Of a DNA stretch of 64,000 nt, positions 17,121 to 26,469 are shown in pieces (position 1 is the first letter of the stretch; every line of letters begins with the position of its first letter). The notes below the pieces were generated by a model. That model was not told the origin of the DNA, made no database searches, and was given only the letters and a program-made list of their open reading frames with translations. The position numbers and the translations under genes are program-made. Origin of the DNA: Ga0077555 sp964500805. GTDB lineage: Bacteria; Pseudomonadota; Alphaproteobacteria; Rhizobiales; Hyphomicrobiaceae. The DNA lies in assembly GCA_964500805.1 (NCBI GenBank), contig CAZCQH010000021.1, positions 1 through 64,000 on the forward strand. The letters run 5' to 3'.

Positions 17121-18026
17121 ATGGCGTCAGAGAAGCGCTTGATCAGCGTCGGCCATGCTGCGCTCGACCGCATCTATCGCATCGAGGCCTTTCCGCCGGA
17201 GCCGACCAAGGTCCGCGCCCTCGAGGCGATCGAGATTGGCGGCGGCATGGCGGCCAACGCGGCGGTGGCAATTGCGCGGCTTGGCGGCAAGGTGGAGCTC
17301 TGGAGCCGGATCGGCGAGGACAACGCAGGCGCCATCATCCGGGCCGGGCTCAAGGCGGAGAAGGTGGACATCCGCTACCTCGAAGGCTTCGAGGAGGCGC
17401 GCTCATCGACCTCGGCGATCATCGTCGATGATCGCGGCGAGCGGCTGATCGTCGGCATGCGCGATACCGCCATCCCGTCGTCGACGAGCTGGCTGCCGTT
17501 GGAGCGCATATCAGGGGCTGCCGCAGTTCTGGCGGATCTCAGGTGGCTCGAGGCGACACGGGCCGTGTTCGGCCGTGCCCGGCAGGTCGGGGTGTCGACC
17601 ATTCTCGATGCCGACCTTGGCGGACGCGAAGCGCTTCCCGATCTGCTCACGATCACGGATTACGCGGTGTTTTCGGCACCGGCGCTGAGGGAGCTCATCC
17701 CGGGCGGCACCGACGAGGAGCGCCTGCAGGAGGTGCGTGCGCGAGGGCCGAAGCATGCGGGCGTGACGCTCGGTGCGGACGGGTATCTTTGGCTGGATGA
17801 GCAGGGGCTCGGCCGCCAACCGGGCTACAAGATCGATGCCGTCGATACGACCGGCGCGGGTGATGCGTTCCACGGCGCCTTCGCCTTGGGCCTCACCGAG
17901 GGCCGGCCGGCACGGGACGTCGCCAAGCAGGCCTGTGCGGTGGCAGCCTTGAAGTGCACTCGGCTGGGCAGTCGTGCAGGCTTGCCGACCCGGCGGGAGC
18001 TGGAGGCGTTTCTTGGGCGGCATTGA
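17121..18026 (+). CDS. PfkB-family carbohydrate kinase
   Basis: A 301-residue ribokinase-fold kinase that phosphorylates a sugar or related alcohol using ATP. The N-terminal substrate region is EIGGGMAANAAVAIARLGG, matching PfkB signature 1. The C-terminal signature DTTGAGDAFHGAFALGL carries the catalytic Asp and the anion-hole glycines. The product is the usual length and has no fusion. GAGGA lies before ATG 17121. The immediate neighbours (parS cluster, hrpB) give no clue to the substrate. Confidence 0.9.
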   Translation: MASEKRLISVGHAALDRIYRIEAFPPEPTKVRALEAIEIGGGMAANAAVAIARLGGKVELWSRIGEDNAGAIIRAGLKAEKVDIRYLEGFEEARSSTSAIIVDDRGERLIVGMRDTAIPSSTSWLPLERISGAAAVLADLRWLEATRAVFGRARQVGVSTILDADLGGREALPDLLTITDYAVFSAPALRELIPGGTDEERLQEVRARGPKHAGVTLGADGYLWLDEQGLGRQPGYKIDAVDTTGAGDAFHGAFALGLTEGRPARDVAKQACAVAALKCTRLGSRAGLPTRRELEAFLGRH

Positions 18027-18164
18027 AGCCGTCTATTGTAGACCTCGCGCGCCGGAAAGGCCCCAGCGTGCCACCGTCGCGGGTTTGACGCCAGGACGCC
18101 GGCAGCGATAGACCGGCCTACCGAACAGCGCCATCGCGCCGAAGCTTCTGCCCTGACGCTGGAC

Positions 18165-20810
18165 ATGCCGAGCGACCAGCCGTTGCCCATCGATGAGGTG
18201 ATCCCCGACATCGTCAGCGCGATGGCGGCGGGGCGCTCGGCCGTGCTCGTTGCGCCGCCGGGCGCCGGCAAGACGACGCGCGTGCCGCTGGTTCTGGCCA
18301 ACGAGCCTTGGCTCGCAAAACGCAAGATCCTCGTGCTGGAGCCGCGCCGCCTTGCCGCGCGAGCGGCGGCGGAGCGAATGGCGTCACTGCTCGGCGAGAA
18401 GGTCGGCGACACCGTCGGCCTGCGGGCTCGGCTCGACACGCGGGTCGGCGCCAGGACGCGCATCGAGGTGGTGACCGAAGGCGTGTTCACGCGCCTCATC
18501 CTCGATGATCCCGAGCTTGCCGGCATCGGCGCCATTCTCTTCGACGAGTTCCACGAGCGCTCGCTCGATGCCGATCTGGGGCTCGCCCTCGCTCTCGATG
18601 CGCAAGGTGCATTGCGCGAGGACCTGCGTCTGCTTGTGATGTCCGCCACGCTCGATGCCGCGCGTGTGCAAAGCATTCTCGGCGAGCCAGGCAAAGTTCC
18701 GGTCATCCACTCCGAAGGTCGCGCGTTTCCCGTGGAGACACGCCACGTCGGGCGCGGCTCCGGCAAACGCATCGATGATCACATGGCCGACGTCATCCGC
18801 CGCGCGGTGCGCGAGGAGCCGGGCTCGCTGCTGGCGTTTCTCCCGGGCCAAGCCGAGATCCGGCGCACCGTCGAGCGTTTGCGCGAGCAGCTCACGCAGC
18901 CCGAGTTCGACATCGTCGAGCTCTATGGCGCGCTCGACAGTGCCGCGCAGCGCCGCGCGATCGAGCCTGCCGCGCCCGGCCGGCGCAAGATCGTGCTCGC
19001 AACGGCCATCGCGCAAACCTCGATCACCATCGAGGGCGTGCGCCTCGTCGTCGACAGCGGCCTCGAGCGGGTGCCGCGCTACGAGCCTGATGCAGGTGTC
19101 ACGCGCTTGGAAACGGTGCGCGTGTCACGGGCAACGGCCGATCAGCGTCGCGGTCGCGCTGGCCGCACGGAGCCCGGCGTCGCCTATCGCCTCTGGGACG
19201 AGCCGGAGACAGCGGGTCTGCTGCCGTTCTCGGAGCCTGAGATTCGCGCCGCCGATCTCAGCGGTCTGCTGCTCGATTGCGCAGCGTGGGGCGCAACGGA
19301 TTTGAGCACGCTGGCGTGGCTCGATCCACCGCCGGCCGGCGCGCTCGCGGCGGCGCGCGACGAGCTGCGTACACTGGGCGCCATCGATGCGACAGGTGCG
19401 CTGACGGCGATGGGCCGCGCGTTGCGTCGGCTTCCGTTGCCGCCGCGTCTCGCTCGCATGATCATCACCGCAGCAGCTCTCGGTTCTAATGCGGCCAACG
19501 CTGCCGCCGAGATCGCAGCCGTTCTCGTGGAACGCGGCCTTGGCGGCATGGCGGCCGATTTGGACGAACGGCTGCAGAGCTTCCGACGCGATCGCTCGCA
19601 GCGTGCTGAGAGTATGCGCCGTCTCGCGGGAGATTGGGCGCGGTCGGCGAAATCGGTGTCAGGTCCTCCGGACCTCTCACCGCACCCACCGGGATCGCGC
19701 GCGTCACTGCACGCACACCCATCACTGCAATCGGTGTCGGACTCAGAGGGCCCGTCATCGACCGCCGCTCTCCTCGCGCTCGCCTATCCCGATCGCATCG
19801 CCAAGGCGCGCGGCGGAAAGGGCGAGTTCATCCTGGCTGGCGGCCGCGGCGCCCGCCTCGATGAGACCGCCGCACTTTCACGTGAGCCATTCCTCGTCGT
19901 TGCCGAGCTGTCCGGTGCTGCGGCGGCCTCGCGCATTCTGCTCGCGGCGCGTCTCGATATCGATGATCTCGAGGCCATCGCCGGCGATCGCATCGAAACG
20001 CGCGACGAGCGCGCCTTTGACACAAAAGCCCTGGCCGTCAGGGCTCGCCGCGTCCGGCGCCTGGGTGCGATCACGCTGGAGAACGAGCCGCTCGCCGTGC
20101 CGAGCGATCTCGCGACGGCCGAAACGCTTGCCGCCGGCCTTGCCAAGGCGGGCCTCGCCAGGCTGCCGTGGACGCCGGCGCAGCAGCAGCTCAGAGATCG
20201 CGTTGCGTTCCTGCGAGCGGCAACACAAACCGCAGCAAAAGCAGGGGAGGAGAGCGGCGAAAACGGGCGCTATGGCGCTGCACACCCGCCATCGAAATCC
20301 GCCGGTGCGAGCCCCGGCGACGACTGGCCTGATCTCTCCGACGCTGCGCTCGCCGCCACCGCCAACGAATGGCTTGCGCCTGTCCTCACTGGCGCAACGC
20401 GCTTGTCCGACATCACAGCCGAAATGCTCGATCAGGCGCTCTCCATGCTGCTTCCCTATCAGCGCCAGCGCCAGCTCGACCGCGAAGTGCCGACACACTT
20501 CGAAGCGCCGACCGGCAACCGCTTCCGCATCGATTACGAAGGCGAGGGCGCACCCATCGTCGCCATTCGTGTGCAGGAACTCTATGGCCTCACCGAGCAT
20601 CCCTCGATCGCGGGCGGCCGTCTGCCGCTGACGCTGCATCTCCTCTCGCCCGCGCACCGCCCGATCCAGATCACGCGCGATTTGCCGCGCTTCTGGTCCG
20701 GCTCCTGGCGCGACGTCAAAGCCGAGATGCGCGGCCGCTATCCCAAACACGTCTGGCCCGACGACCCCGCCAGCGCTATTCCGACCGCTCGTGCGAAGCC
20801 CCGTGGATGA
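18165..20810 (+). CDS. hrpB: DEAH-box ATP-dependent helicase HrpB
   Basis: An 881-residue helicase. Motif I is APPGAGKTT, Ia LEPRRLAARAAA, II DEFHERS, III SATLD, and VI QRRGRAGR, followed by HA2-type and HrpB C-terminal domains (LPFLxP-like region YGLTEHPSIAGGRLPLTLHLLSPAHRPIQITRDL). HrpB proteins are usually around 820 residues. Two low-complexity insertions account for the excess: ~residues 495-530 (SGPPDLSPHPPG...) and ~690-720 (AGEESGENG...). The first is bounded in DNA by a 10-base direct repeat. The ribosome-binding site before 18165 is weak. Cellular role of HrpB is poorly defined; an RNA-related function is assumed from the family. Confidence 0.94.
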   Translation: MPSDQPLPIDEVIPDIVSAMAAGRSAVLVAPPGAGKTTRVPLVLANEPWLAKRKILVLEPRRLAARAAAERMASLLGEKVGDTVGLRARLDTRVGARTRIEVVTEGVFTRLILDDPELAGIGAILFDEFHERSLDADLGLALALDAQGALREDLRLLVMSATLDAARVQSILGEPGKVPVIHSEGRAFPVETRHVGRGSGKRIDDHMADVIRRAVREEPGSLLAFLPGQAEIRRTVERLREQLTQPEFDIVELYGALDSAAQRRAIEPAAPGRRKIVLATAIAQTSITIEGVRLVVDSGLERVPRYEPDAGVTRLETVRVSRATADQRRGRAGRTEPGVAYRLWDEPETAGLLPFSEPEIRAADLSGLLLDCAAWGATDLSTLAWLDPPPAGALAAARDELRTLGAIDATGALTAMGRALRRLPLPPRLARMIITAAALGSNAANAAAEIAAVLVERGLGGMAADLDERLQSFRRDRSQRAESMRRLAGDWARSAKSVSGPPDLSPHPPGSRASLHAHPSLQSVSDSEGPSSTAALLALAYPDRIAKARGGKGEFILAGGRGARLDETAALSREPFLVVAELSGAAAASRILLAARLDIDDLEAIAGDRIETRDERAFDTKALAVRARRVRRLGAITLENEPLAVPSDLATAETLAAGLAKAGLARLPWTPAQQQLRDRVAFLRAATQTAAKAGEESGENGRYGAAHPPSKSAGASPGDDWPDLSDAALAATANEWLAPVLTGATRLSDITAEMLDQALSMLLPYQRQRQLDREVPTHFEAPTGNRFRIDYEGEGAPIVAIRVQELYGLTEHPSIAGGRLPLTLHLLSPAHRPIQITRDLPRFWSGSWRDVKAEMRGRYPKHVWPDDPASAIPTARAKPRG

Positions 20811-20887
20811 AAGCGGCGGCGTTGCTGTGCCTTATCAAGTGTGACTATGTCTTCATCGCATAAACCATCCGACAGCGAGGCCTGCCG

Positions 20888-21619
20888 GTGACGAGCCAGA
20901 TCCCGAAGCTGGCACCTGCCACCAGCGGATCGTTGCTGAAAGCTTCGGTGCGCTGGGTGAGGCGTGTTGCGCTCGCCTTGGCAGCATTGTTCGGTGTCGT
21001 CCTTGTGGCCATGGTGCTCTTGCGGTTCTTCGATCCGCCGACGACCGCGGCGATGCTGGCGGACCGGATCGCCGGCAGGCCAGTGGACCACCGCCTGGTG
21101 CCGCTCGAACGCATTTCGCCAAACGTACTGCGTGCCGTCATCGGCTCCGAGGACAGCCGCTTCTGCCGGCATCTGGGTGTCGATTTGGTCGAGCTCAAAG
21201 CGGCCATCGGGGATGCGCGCCGTGGCCGCCCGCGCGGCGCGAGCACGATCACAATGCAGGTCGTCAAAAACGTCTTCCTCTGGTCGCAGAAGAGTTATCT
21301 GCGCAAGGCGCTGGAAGTGCCGCTCGCCGTCGCTTTCGATGTCATCGTGCCGAAGCGGCGCATCCTCGAGATCTATCTCAACATCGCGAAGTGGGGCCCC
21401 GGCATCTACGGCATCGAGGCGGCTGCCATGAAGGCGTTCGATAAGCCAGCCGCGGATCTTGATGATAACGAGGCAGCACTGCTCGCAGTGTCACTGCCGA
21501 ACCCTGGCGAGCGCGACGCCGGCGATCCAAGTGAGGGCATGGAGCGGCTCGCAGAGCGCCTTTTGCAGCGGGTGACGACGCGCGTCGATCTCAGCTGTCT
21601 TGGTCTGCCAAGTAACTAG
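20888..21619 (+). CDS. mtgA: monofunctional biosynthetic peptidoglycan transglycosylase
   Basis: MtgA polymerises lipid II into glycan strands. The 243-residue product has one N-terminal transmembrane helix (~residues 27-46) and a GT51 domain. GSEDSRFCRHLGVD holds the catalytic Glu, and RGASTITMQVVKNVFLW is the lipid-II-binding block, followed by RKALEVPLAVAFDVIVPKRRILEIYLNIAKWGPGIYG. The start is GTG 20888. It follows hrpB by 77 bp on the same strand. No penicillin-binding transpeptidase domain is attached. Confidence 0.95.
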   Translation: MTSQIPKLAPATSGSLLKASVRWVRRVALALAALFGVVLVAMVLLRFFDPPTTAAMLADRIAGRPVDHRLVPLERISPNVLRAVIGSEDSRFCRHLGVDLVELKAAIGDARRGRPRGASTITMQVVKNVFLWSQKSYLRKALEVPLAVAFDVIVPKRRILEIYLNIAKWGPGIYGIEAAAMKAFDKPAADLDDNEAALLAVSLPNPGERDAGDPSEGMERLAERLLQRVTTRVDLSCLGLPSN

Positions 21620-21714
21620 GACAAACATAATCCGCCACCGTTGACGCGCTCCGCGGGAGAAGGAGGCTGCGTCCAGCACTTGCGCGCGACTCCGCATCAT
21701 CTGATCCAAGAAAA

Positions 21715-21739
21715 AAGGGTCTGCCGCGAGCAGACCCTT
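21715..21739 (-). terminator. rho-independent terminator of the MarR-family gene
   Basis: AAGGGTCTGC (21715-21724) pairs perfectly with GCAGACCCTT (21730-21739) around a five-base loop. Read on the minus strand, the stem is followed by a T-run complementary to the A-run at 21711-21716. It is placed about 50 bp after the minus-strand stop of the regulator gene. Confidence 0.85.
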
Positions 21740-21788
21740 CGAGTTCCAGGTCCGATGCCGTCTCGAGGGTTCATCCCCCCGGAAAACC

Positions 21789-22298
21789 CTAGAGGCGGTA
21801 GCGGATCTGATCCGACCAAAACCGCTCGAGGCGTACGAGGGCTTTGTTCAGTGCCTGGATATCGTCGCGGCCAACTTCGCCGACCTGCTCGAGCGAGCGC
21901 ATCTGCCGCTGGTAGAGACCTTGCACGACGTCGCACGCGTCCTTGCCCTTCTCGGTAAGGGAGACGCGCACGGACCGGCGGTCGGTCTCCGAGCGCTTGT
22001 AATGAAGATAGCCCATGTCGACGAGCTTCTTCAGATTGTAGGAGACGTTGGAGCCGAGGTAGTAGCCGCGCGTCTTCAATTCGCCGGCCGTCAGCTCGCT
22101 CTCGCCGATGTTGTAGAGCAGCAGCGCCTGCACGCTGTTGAGCTCGGCGCCGCCCATGCGGTCGAACTCGTCCTTGATCACATCGAGCAACAGGCGGTGC
22201 AAACGCTCGATCAGTCTGAGGCCCTGGAGGTACTCGGCACGAAAGCCTTCGTCCTGGGCGGGCGCGCGCGGGCGCCCCACATCCAACGCAACACTCAT
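21789..22298 (-). CDS. MarR-family winged-helix regulator, LdtR-like
   Basis: A 169-residue MarR-type DNA-binding protein with the winged-helix core LNSVQALLLYNIGESELTAGELKTRGYYLGSNVSYNLKKLVDMGYL and the wing ETDRRSVRVSLTEKG. The recognition segment TRGYYLGSNVSYNLKKL matches the LdtR group known from Liberibacter and other Hyphomicrobiales, which controls an L,D-transpeptidase and stress genes. The assignment to that group is from memory of the family. It sits beside mtgA, convergently, which fits a cell-wall theme. It has its own terminator downstream. Confidence 0.85.
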   Translation of the reverse strand: MSVALDVGRPRAPAQDEGFRAEYLQGLRLIERLHRLLLDVIKDEFDRMGGAELNSVQALLLYNIGESELTAGELKTRGYYLGSNVSYNLKKLVDMGYLHYKRSETDRRSVRVSLTEKGKDACDVVQGLYQRQMRSLEQVGEVGRDDIQALNKALVRLERFWSDQIRYRL

Positions 22299-22731
22299 TG
22301 GTCCCTGCCTAACGTTTGTTTGACGCGATCCCGGCTTTGTGTTTGTCCGGGTTAAGCGGGACCCTACCTGGGGAAATTAAATCTTACCCTAAAAGACATA
22401 CTGAACCGCCGATGAAGCACGCTCCCAAAACGGCACAGCCGAGCGACGCGCTGAGAATGTGCACTCGGTCGACGTCAGTCGGGGTCAGCCCCATGCGTCT
22501 GACCCCTTGAGTGATGGACGTCGTGTGCGATGGCTGCAGTGCTGCTGCTCACGCTTACGTGATGCATCGCTCCGGGAGGACTTGCCGCATGGCCTTCTCG
22601 TATTCTCGGTCTTATGTCACACGGTGTTCAGTTGGCATTCAGCCGAGTTTTGCCTTATTGGCGGGCACGGGGCGTGTTAGGCCCCAACGCAACGGCCAAA
22701 GGCATTCGGCTTCAAGGACTCGAGGAGTTCG
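22299..22731. other. intergenic control region with a palindromic repeat relic
   Basis: 433 bp between the divergent regulator and DsbA-like genes. It contains GGGGTCAG (22481-22488) and CTGACCCC (22499-22506) around a ten-base loop, preceded by GTCGACGTCAGTC, recalling the tandem repeats at 9513-9777. Short open frames here have no recognisable features. Promoters for both flanking genes must lie here but none is convincing by eye. Confidence 0.55.
22471..22507. repeat. solo degenerate copy of the GGGGTCAG palindromic element
   Basis: The stretch shares its opening (GACGTC, then GGGGTCAG) and closing (TCTGACCCCTT) with the ~88-bp tandem units at 9513-9777, but the loop is cut to ten bases. 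It is read as an old solitary relative of the same repeat family. Confidence 0.6.
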
Positions 22732-23469
22732 ATGACTGCTCCGCGCTCTCTGACACCCTTTTCACGCCGCGCTGTGGGCATTGCCGCGCTCGGCGCCGCA
22801 GTCGCCATTGGCGCAGCTGCTGGCGTGGCTCAACCCAAAAAGGGTTCCGCTGCCCCCGAAGTCTCGGTCGATGAGCTCATGAAGCCCGGCCCGCTGCCGG
22901 ATGTGGTGCTCGGCAAGCCTGACGCACCGGTCACCATCGTCGAGTACGCCTCGATGACCTGCGGACACTGTGCGTCCTTCCATAACACCGTGCTGCCGAC
23001 GCTGAAGGAAAAGTACATTGACACCGGCAAGGCCAAGCTGATCTTGCGCGAGTTTCCGCTCGACAATCTGGCGGCCGCCGCATCGATGCTGGCGCGATGC
23101 GCCGGAGATAAATCGTACGATGTCGTCTCCGCGCTCTTCAAGTCGCAGGAGCAATGGGCGTTCGTGCAAGGCAATCCCGTCCCGGCCCTGTTCAAGGTCG
23201 CCGAGGGCGCGGGCTTCACCAAAGAGAGCTTCGACAAGTGCCTGACCGACCAGAAGCTGCTGGAAGGCATTACAGCCACCCGCGACCGCGCCAATAAGAG
23301 CTTCGCGGTCAATTCGACGCCGACCTTCTTCATCAACGGCAAGCGTTTCGAAGGCAACCCGTCGCAGGTCGAGGCTTTCGCCAAGGTGATCGACCAGCTG
23401 GTCGGCGCCCCGGCAACGCCTGCTCCTGCCGCTCCCGCTGCCCCCGCGACGCCTGAAAAGAAGAAGTGA
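22732..23469 (+). CDS. DsbA-family thiol:disulfide oxidoreductase, exported
   Basis: A 245-residue periplasmic thioredoxin-fold protein. The N-terminus has an SRRAVG motif followed by a hydrophobic Ala/Gly stretch (~residues 11-33), a possible Tat or Sec signal. The redox motif is CGHC at 77-80, in the family context VTIVEYASMTCGHC. The cis-proline block is NSTPTFFING near residue 200. The last ~20 residues are a Pro/Ala-rich tail ending EKKK. It is followed after four bases by a second DsbA-like gene, so the two are almost certainly co-transcribed. They probably act in disulfide formation in exported proteins. Confidence 0.9.
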   Translation: MTAPRSLTPFSRRAVGIAALGAAVAIGAAAGVAQPKKGSAAPEVSVDELMKPGPLPDVVLGKPDAPVTIVEYASMTCGHCASFHNTVLPTLKEKYIDTGKAKLILREFPLDNLAAAASMLARCAGDKSYDVVSALFKSQEQWAFVQGNPVPALFKVAEGAGFTKESFDKCLTDQKLLEGITATRDRANKSFAVNSTPTFFINGKRFEGNPSQVEAFAKVIDQLVGAPATPAPAAPAAPATPEKKK

Positions 23470-23473
23470 GCTC

Positions 23474-24259
23474 GTGCGCGGGTCCACGGTCCTCGCTGCT
23501 ATTGTCCGACCGCTGCTGCTGATCGTGGCGGCGGCGCTCGCGGCCTGCGGCGGCGATGCACCCGCGCTGCTCTCGGGCACCGGCCCGCCGCCGGGCGCAG
23601 CGGCAAACGAGATCACCACCGGCGCCACTCAGGACAGGCCGGCGTTCAATCCGTTCTCGACCGGCAATGAGAGCGATTCGCCACTGCGCGAGGTGATCCA
23701 GAGCCCATCGCGCGATGACATTATGAAAACGGGTGCACTGCCCGAGTTCTCGATCGGCCGCCCCGACGCGCCGGTGACGATCATCAAGTACATGTCGCTC
23801 ACATGCCCTTATTGCCGCCGCTTCCAGGCCGAAACCTTCCCGATCCTCAAGCGCGACTACATCGACAAGGGCCACGTCCGCCTGATCATTCGCGAGTTCC
23901 CGATCGGCAAGTCGAGCGGTACCGCCACCATCGCGCTGCGCTGCGCGCCGATGGACAAGTATCTCGCGCTCTACGAGAAGTTTCTGCAGCAGCAGTCGGC
24001 CTGGGTGGCACAGGAGGTGCGCACGGACGCCATCTTCAAGGTGGCCCAGCAGGCAGGTGTGACCCGCGAGCAGCTCGATGGATGCCTGCAGAACCAAGCC
24101 ATGATCGACAGCCTGAAATGGGTCAAGGATCGCGGGCGCCAGCTTGGCATCATCGGCACCCCCAACTTCTTCATCGAGACCCGCCTTGTGAAGAAGGTCA
24201 TCGGCATCAACGAGATCCGCGAGATCGTAGACCCGATGCTGGCCGGTAAACGCTCCTGA
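23474..24259 (+). CDS. DsbA-family thiol:disulfide oxidoreductase, putative lipoprotein
   Basis: A 261-residue paralogue of the preceding gene, starting at GTG 23474. A lipobox LAAC places a lipidated Cys at residue 25, so the protein is probably membrane-anchored, with a ~60-residue flexible linker before the thioredoxin domain. The redox motif is CPYC at 111-114 (DAPVTIIKYMSLTCPYC) and the cis-proline block is IIGTPNFFIET. The different redox motifs (CGHC versus CPYC) suggest the pair have different potentials or partners, which is inference. Confidence 0.88.
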   Translation: MRGSTVLAAIVRPLLLIVAAALAACGGDAPALLSGTGPPPGAAANEITTGATQDRPAFNPFSTGNESDSPLREVIQSPSRDDIMKTGALPEFSIGRPDAPVTIIKYMSLTCPYCRRFQAETFPILKRDYIDKGHVRLIIREFPIGKSSGTATIALRCAPMDKYLALYEKFLQQQSAWVAQEVRTDAIFKVAQQAGVTREQLDGCLQNQAMIDSLKWVKDRGRQLGIIGTPNFFIETRLVKKVIGINEIREIVDPMLAGKRS

Positions 24260-24774
24260 GGCCTGACCCTGGACTGTTGCCACGGCAACCCGCAAATCGC
24301 ATGGTTTGGCCGATCCAAGACACGAGTTCGATCTGCAAATCGTCCAATTCGAGGCCCAATCCCGTACGAGCGCGTCAGAGCGGCCGCCGGTCTATCAGTC
24401 AAATCGATTTCTCATGGGCGAATTTCGACGCTGGCGCGTTTCCCGAGGGAGTCTGGAGGGGGGTAGCCACTCGAAACGAGGCCTCTCTACGGGCTCTGTA
24501 GGAGCCCTGGCGGGCCTGATTCGGGCCTCGCGAAAATTCGCAAACGTTAACGCGAAGATCAGCGCCGCGTCAGAGCCCGTGTGGGAAGTGGCGAGCACGC
24601 CGCGCCGCGATCTCCGGCAGGTCGGGAAGGCGATGCAACTCGTCCCGCGGCCGGCCCGGTCAGTCGCGCCGATCGAGCGACAATCCTGTGGGTAGCGTCA
24701 CCACATGAACGGCGAGTCACTTAGGATCGAAGACGTGTCGCTGTGCACTCGCGTCAAGAGCCCGGATCCAACTC
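24260..24774. other. intergenic stretch with small inverted repeats
   Basis: 515 bp with no recognisable gene. GGGCTC-TGTAG-GAGCCC (about 24489-24505) forms a short hairpin that might end the DsbA operon, though no T-run follows. Open frames crossing the region carry no family features. A small RNA cannot be excluded by eye. Confidence 0.45.
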
Positions 24775-26235
24775 ATGTCGACGTGCGCGTGCTGTGGCCA
24801 ACGGCTTCCCGACACCGGCCGGATTGCAGAAACGGGCCGGCTCACCGTCGAGGTCGACGACGAGCTCATGGCCCATTGCAATCTGGCCTACGAGGAAGCC
24901 GGCCGCCGGCGCGCGCCGGCGGTCGAGATCGCACACCTTGTCTGGTGCCTGACGCGGGGCCTCGCCGCGTCGCACCTTGGCATTGCCGATGAGACGCGCG
25001 AGGCGCTTGCAGCCGAGGCACTGGCCGAAATGGTGGCAGCCAGGCTCTCCGATGGCCAGGCGCCCTTGCGGACCGCGGCCGAGTTCAAGTCGCTGCTGCA
25101 GCGCGCGGAGCAGGTCGCGAAAGCCGAAGGTCGCCGCAGTGCATCGGCGCGCGATGTTATCTCGGTACTCTTGCATCGCGTGCACGGCTTTAAATCCGCA
25201 GTCTTCGTGCAGGGTGTCGAGCGTACCTTGGCGCGCCGGCAGAGCTCGGATGAGGTGCCCGCTTACGATCGAAAGCCACACCCGGCGCCAGCTGCTCGAC
25301 ACCCTCTCAATCGTCCCGTCACGGCCCGCGACACCGCAGAAGCGCTCAGCGCGCTCGTTTACCGCCAAGACGACCGCAGTCGTTTAGATCGCAACCCGGC
25401 CGCATATGCCAGCGACGGGCTGCCTGCCTTCGAGCATCGCTTTGTCCGCATCGATCGGCTGGGTGCGCCAGAGGCCTCAGCGTCGGGCTCACCTGTACAG
25501 GGTGGCGAGCGCGCCACAACCGTCGAAGTGAATGACCGGCTTGCTCGCCTCGAATGGCAGGCGCGCGAGCAACGTGCGCTGATCGAGGTTCTGATCGAGA
25601 AGCTCACGCGCGTCATCGGTGAGCCGACACTCCGGGAAGCGGCTGATGAGCCTGTGCCGCGTGGACAAAGAGACGATTTTCGAGCGCCACTCGATGCCGC
25701 AGATGACACTGCCGCAGAGACCGACGAACCGAACGAAGCGGATCTCGGCGCCGAGGAAGATGAAACGGCTGGCCCGCTTGCCGACCGCCCGAAGCGGTTT
25801 TTCCTGGCGCTCGACGATGAAGTCGTAAAGGCGCCCTCGATCGGCCCCCGAACTGCCGACCGCCTGAACGCCGCAGGCATCAGGTCCGTCCGCGACCTTC
25901 TTGCCTGCGATGCCGCGGCTGTCGCCGCGCGCACCCACGTTCGTCACATCACGCGCGAGCGGATCGAACTCTGGAAGGCACAGGCGCAGCTGGTCTGCGC
26001 CGTGCCCTGGCTGAGGGGCATCCATGCACAGCTTCTCGTAGGGGCGGGCTTCCACAATTTGGCCGACCTGAATGTGGCCGAAACCGCCACGGTGTGTACG
26101 GCAGTTCTCCGGTATGCATTGACGCGCGAGGGACAGAGCGTGCTGCGCTCGACCGCACCGCCGCCCTCGGATCGCGTCGCTCGCTGGATGGAGTTTGTCG
26201 CCCTCGCTGAGCCGGACCGGGCGAAAGCTGCCTAA
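24775..26235 (+). CDS. ClpN-like domain protein with C-terminal DUF4332 helix-hairpin-helix domain
   Basis: A 486-residue soluble protein. After a Cys-rich start (CACCG), residues ~20-145 resemble a Clp repeat (ClpN) domain: VDDELMAHCNLAYEEAGRRRAP...IAHLVWCLTRG, and later FKSLLQRAEQVAKAEGRRSASARDVISVLLHR. This fold recognises adaptors or substrates in Clp ATPases, but no AAA+ module follows. Residues ~150-350 are low-complexity and acidic. Residues ~355-470 contain two helix-hairpin-helix-like blocks, APSIGPRTADRLNAAGIRSVRDLL and LRGIHAQLLVGAGFHNLADL, characteristic of DUF4332. Function is unknown. It stands alone, 235 bp before the MAPEG gene. Confidence 0.75.
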   Translation: MSTCACCGQRLPDTGRIAETGRLTVEVDDELMAHCNLAYEEAGRRRAPAVEIAHLVWCLTRGLAASHLGIADETREALAAEALAEMVAARLSDGQAPLRTAAEFKSLLQRAEQVAKAEGRRSASARDVISVLLHRVHGFKSAVFVQGVERTLARRQSSDEVPAYDRKPHPAPAARHPLNRPVTARDTAEALSALVYRQDDRSRLDRNPAAYASDGLPAFEHRFVRIDRLGAPEASASGSPVQGGERATTVEVNDRLARLEWQAREQRALIEVLIEKLTRVIGEPTLREAADEPVPRGQRDDFRAPLDAADDTAAETDEPNEADLGAEEDETAGPLADRPKRFFLALDDEVVKAPSIGPRTADRLNAAGIRSVRDLLACDAAAVAARTHVRHITRERIELWKAQAQLVCAVPWLRGIHAQLLVGAGFHNLADLNVAETATVCTAVLRYALTREGQSVLRSTAPPPSDRVARWMEFVALAEPDRAKAA

Positions 26236-26469
26236 TACCTCGTGCAATGCTCGAGGCATATTGCTCGGTGTGGGATGTCTCGTGGCTGGTGGATAACCGG
26301 CGATGGTTGCCAGTCCGCCATTTTCCGGGGGCGCGGACTCGTTGCATCGTGCCGACGGACCAGGCATATGCGGCGAGTCAGGGTGTGTCTCGCCGGGTGC
26401 GCTGGCAGGAGGGCGGGGGCGAAAGGGAGTGCGCTCGTTCAGCAGTAATCGCAATACTTGAGAGGGACC

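Noticed and set aside
24306..24695. 129-codon plus frame in the gap after the DsbA pair
   Set aside because: The predicted peptide is low in hydrophobic order and has no recognisable family or start signal.
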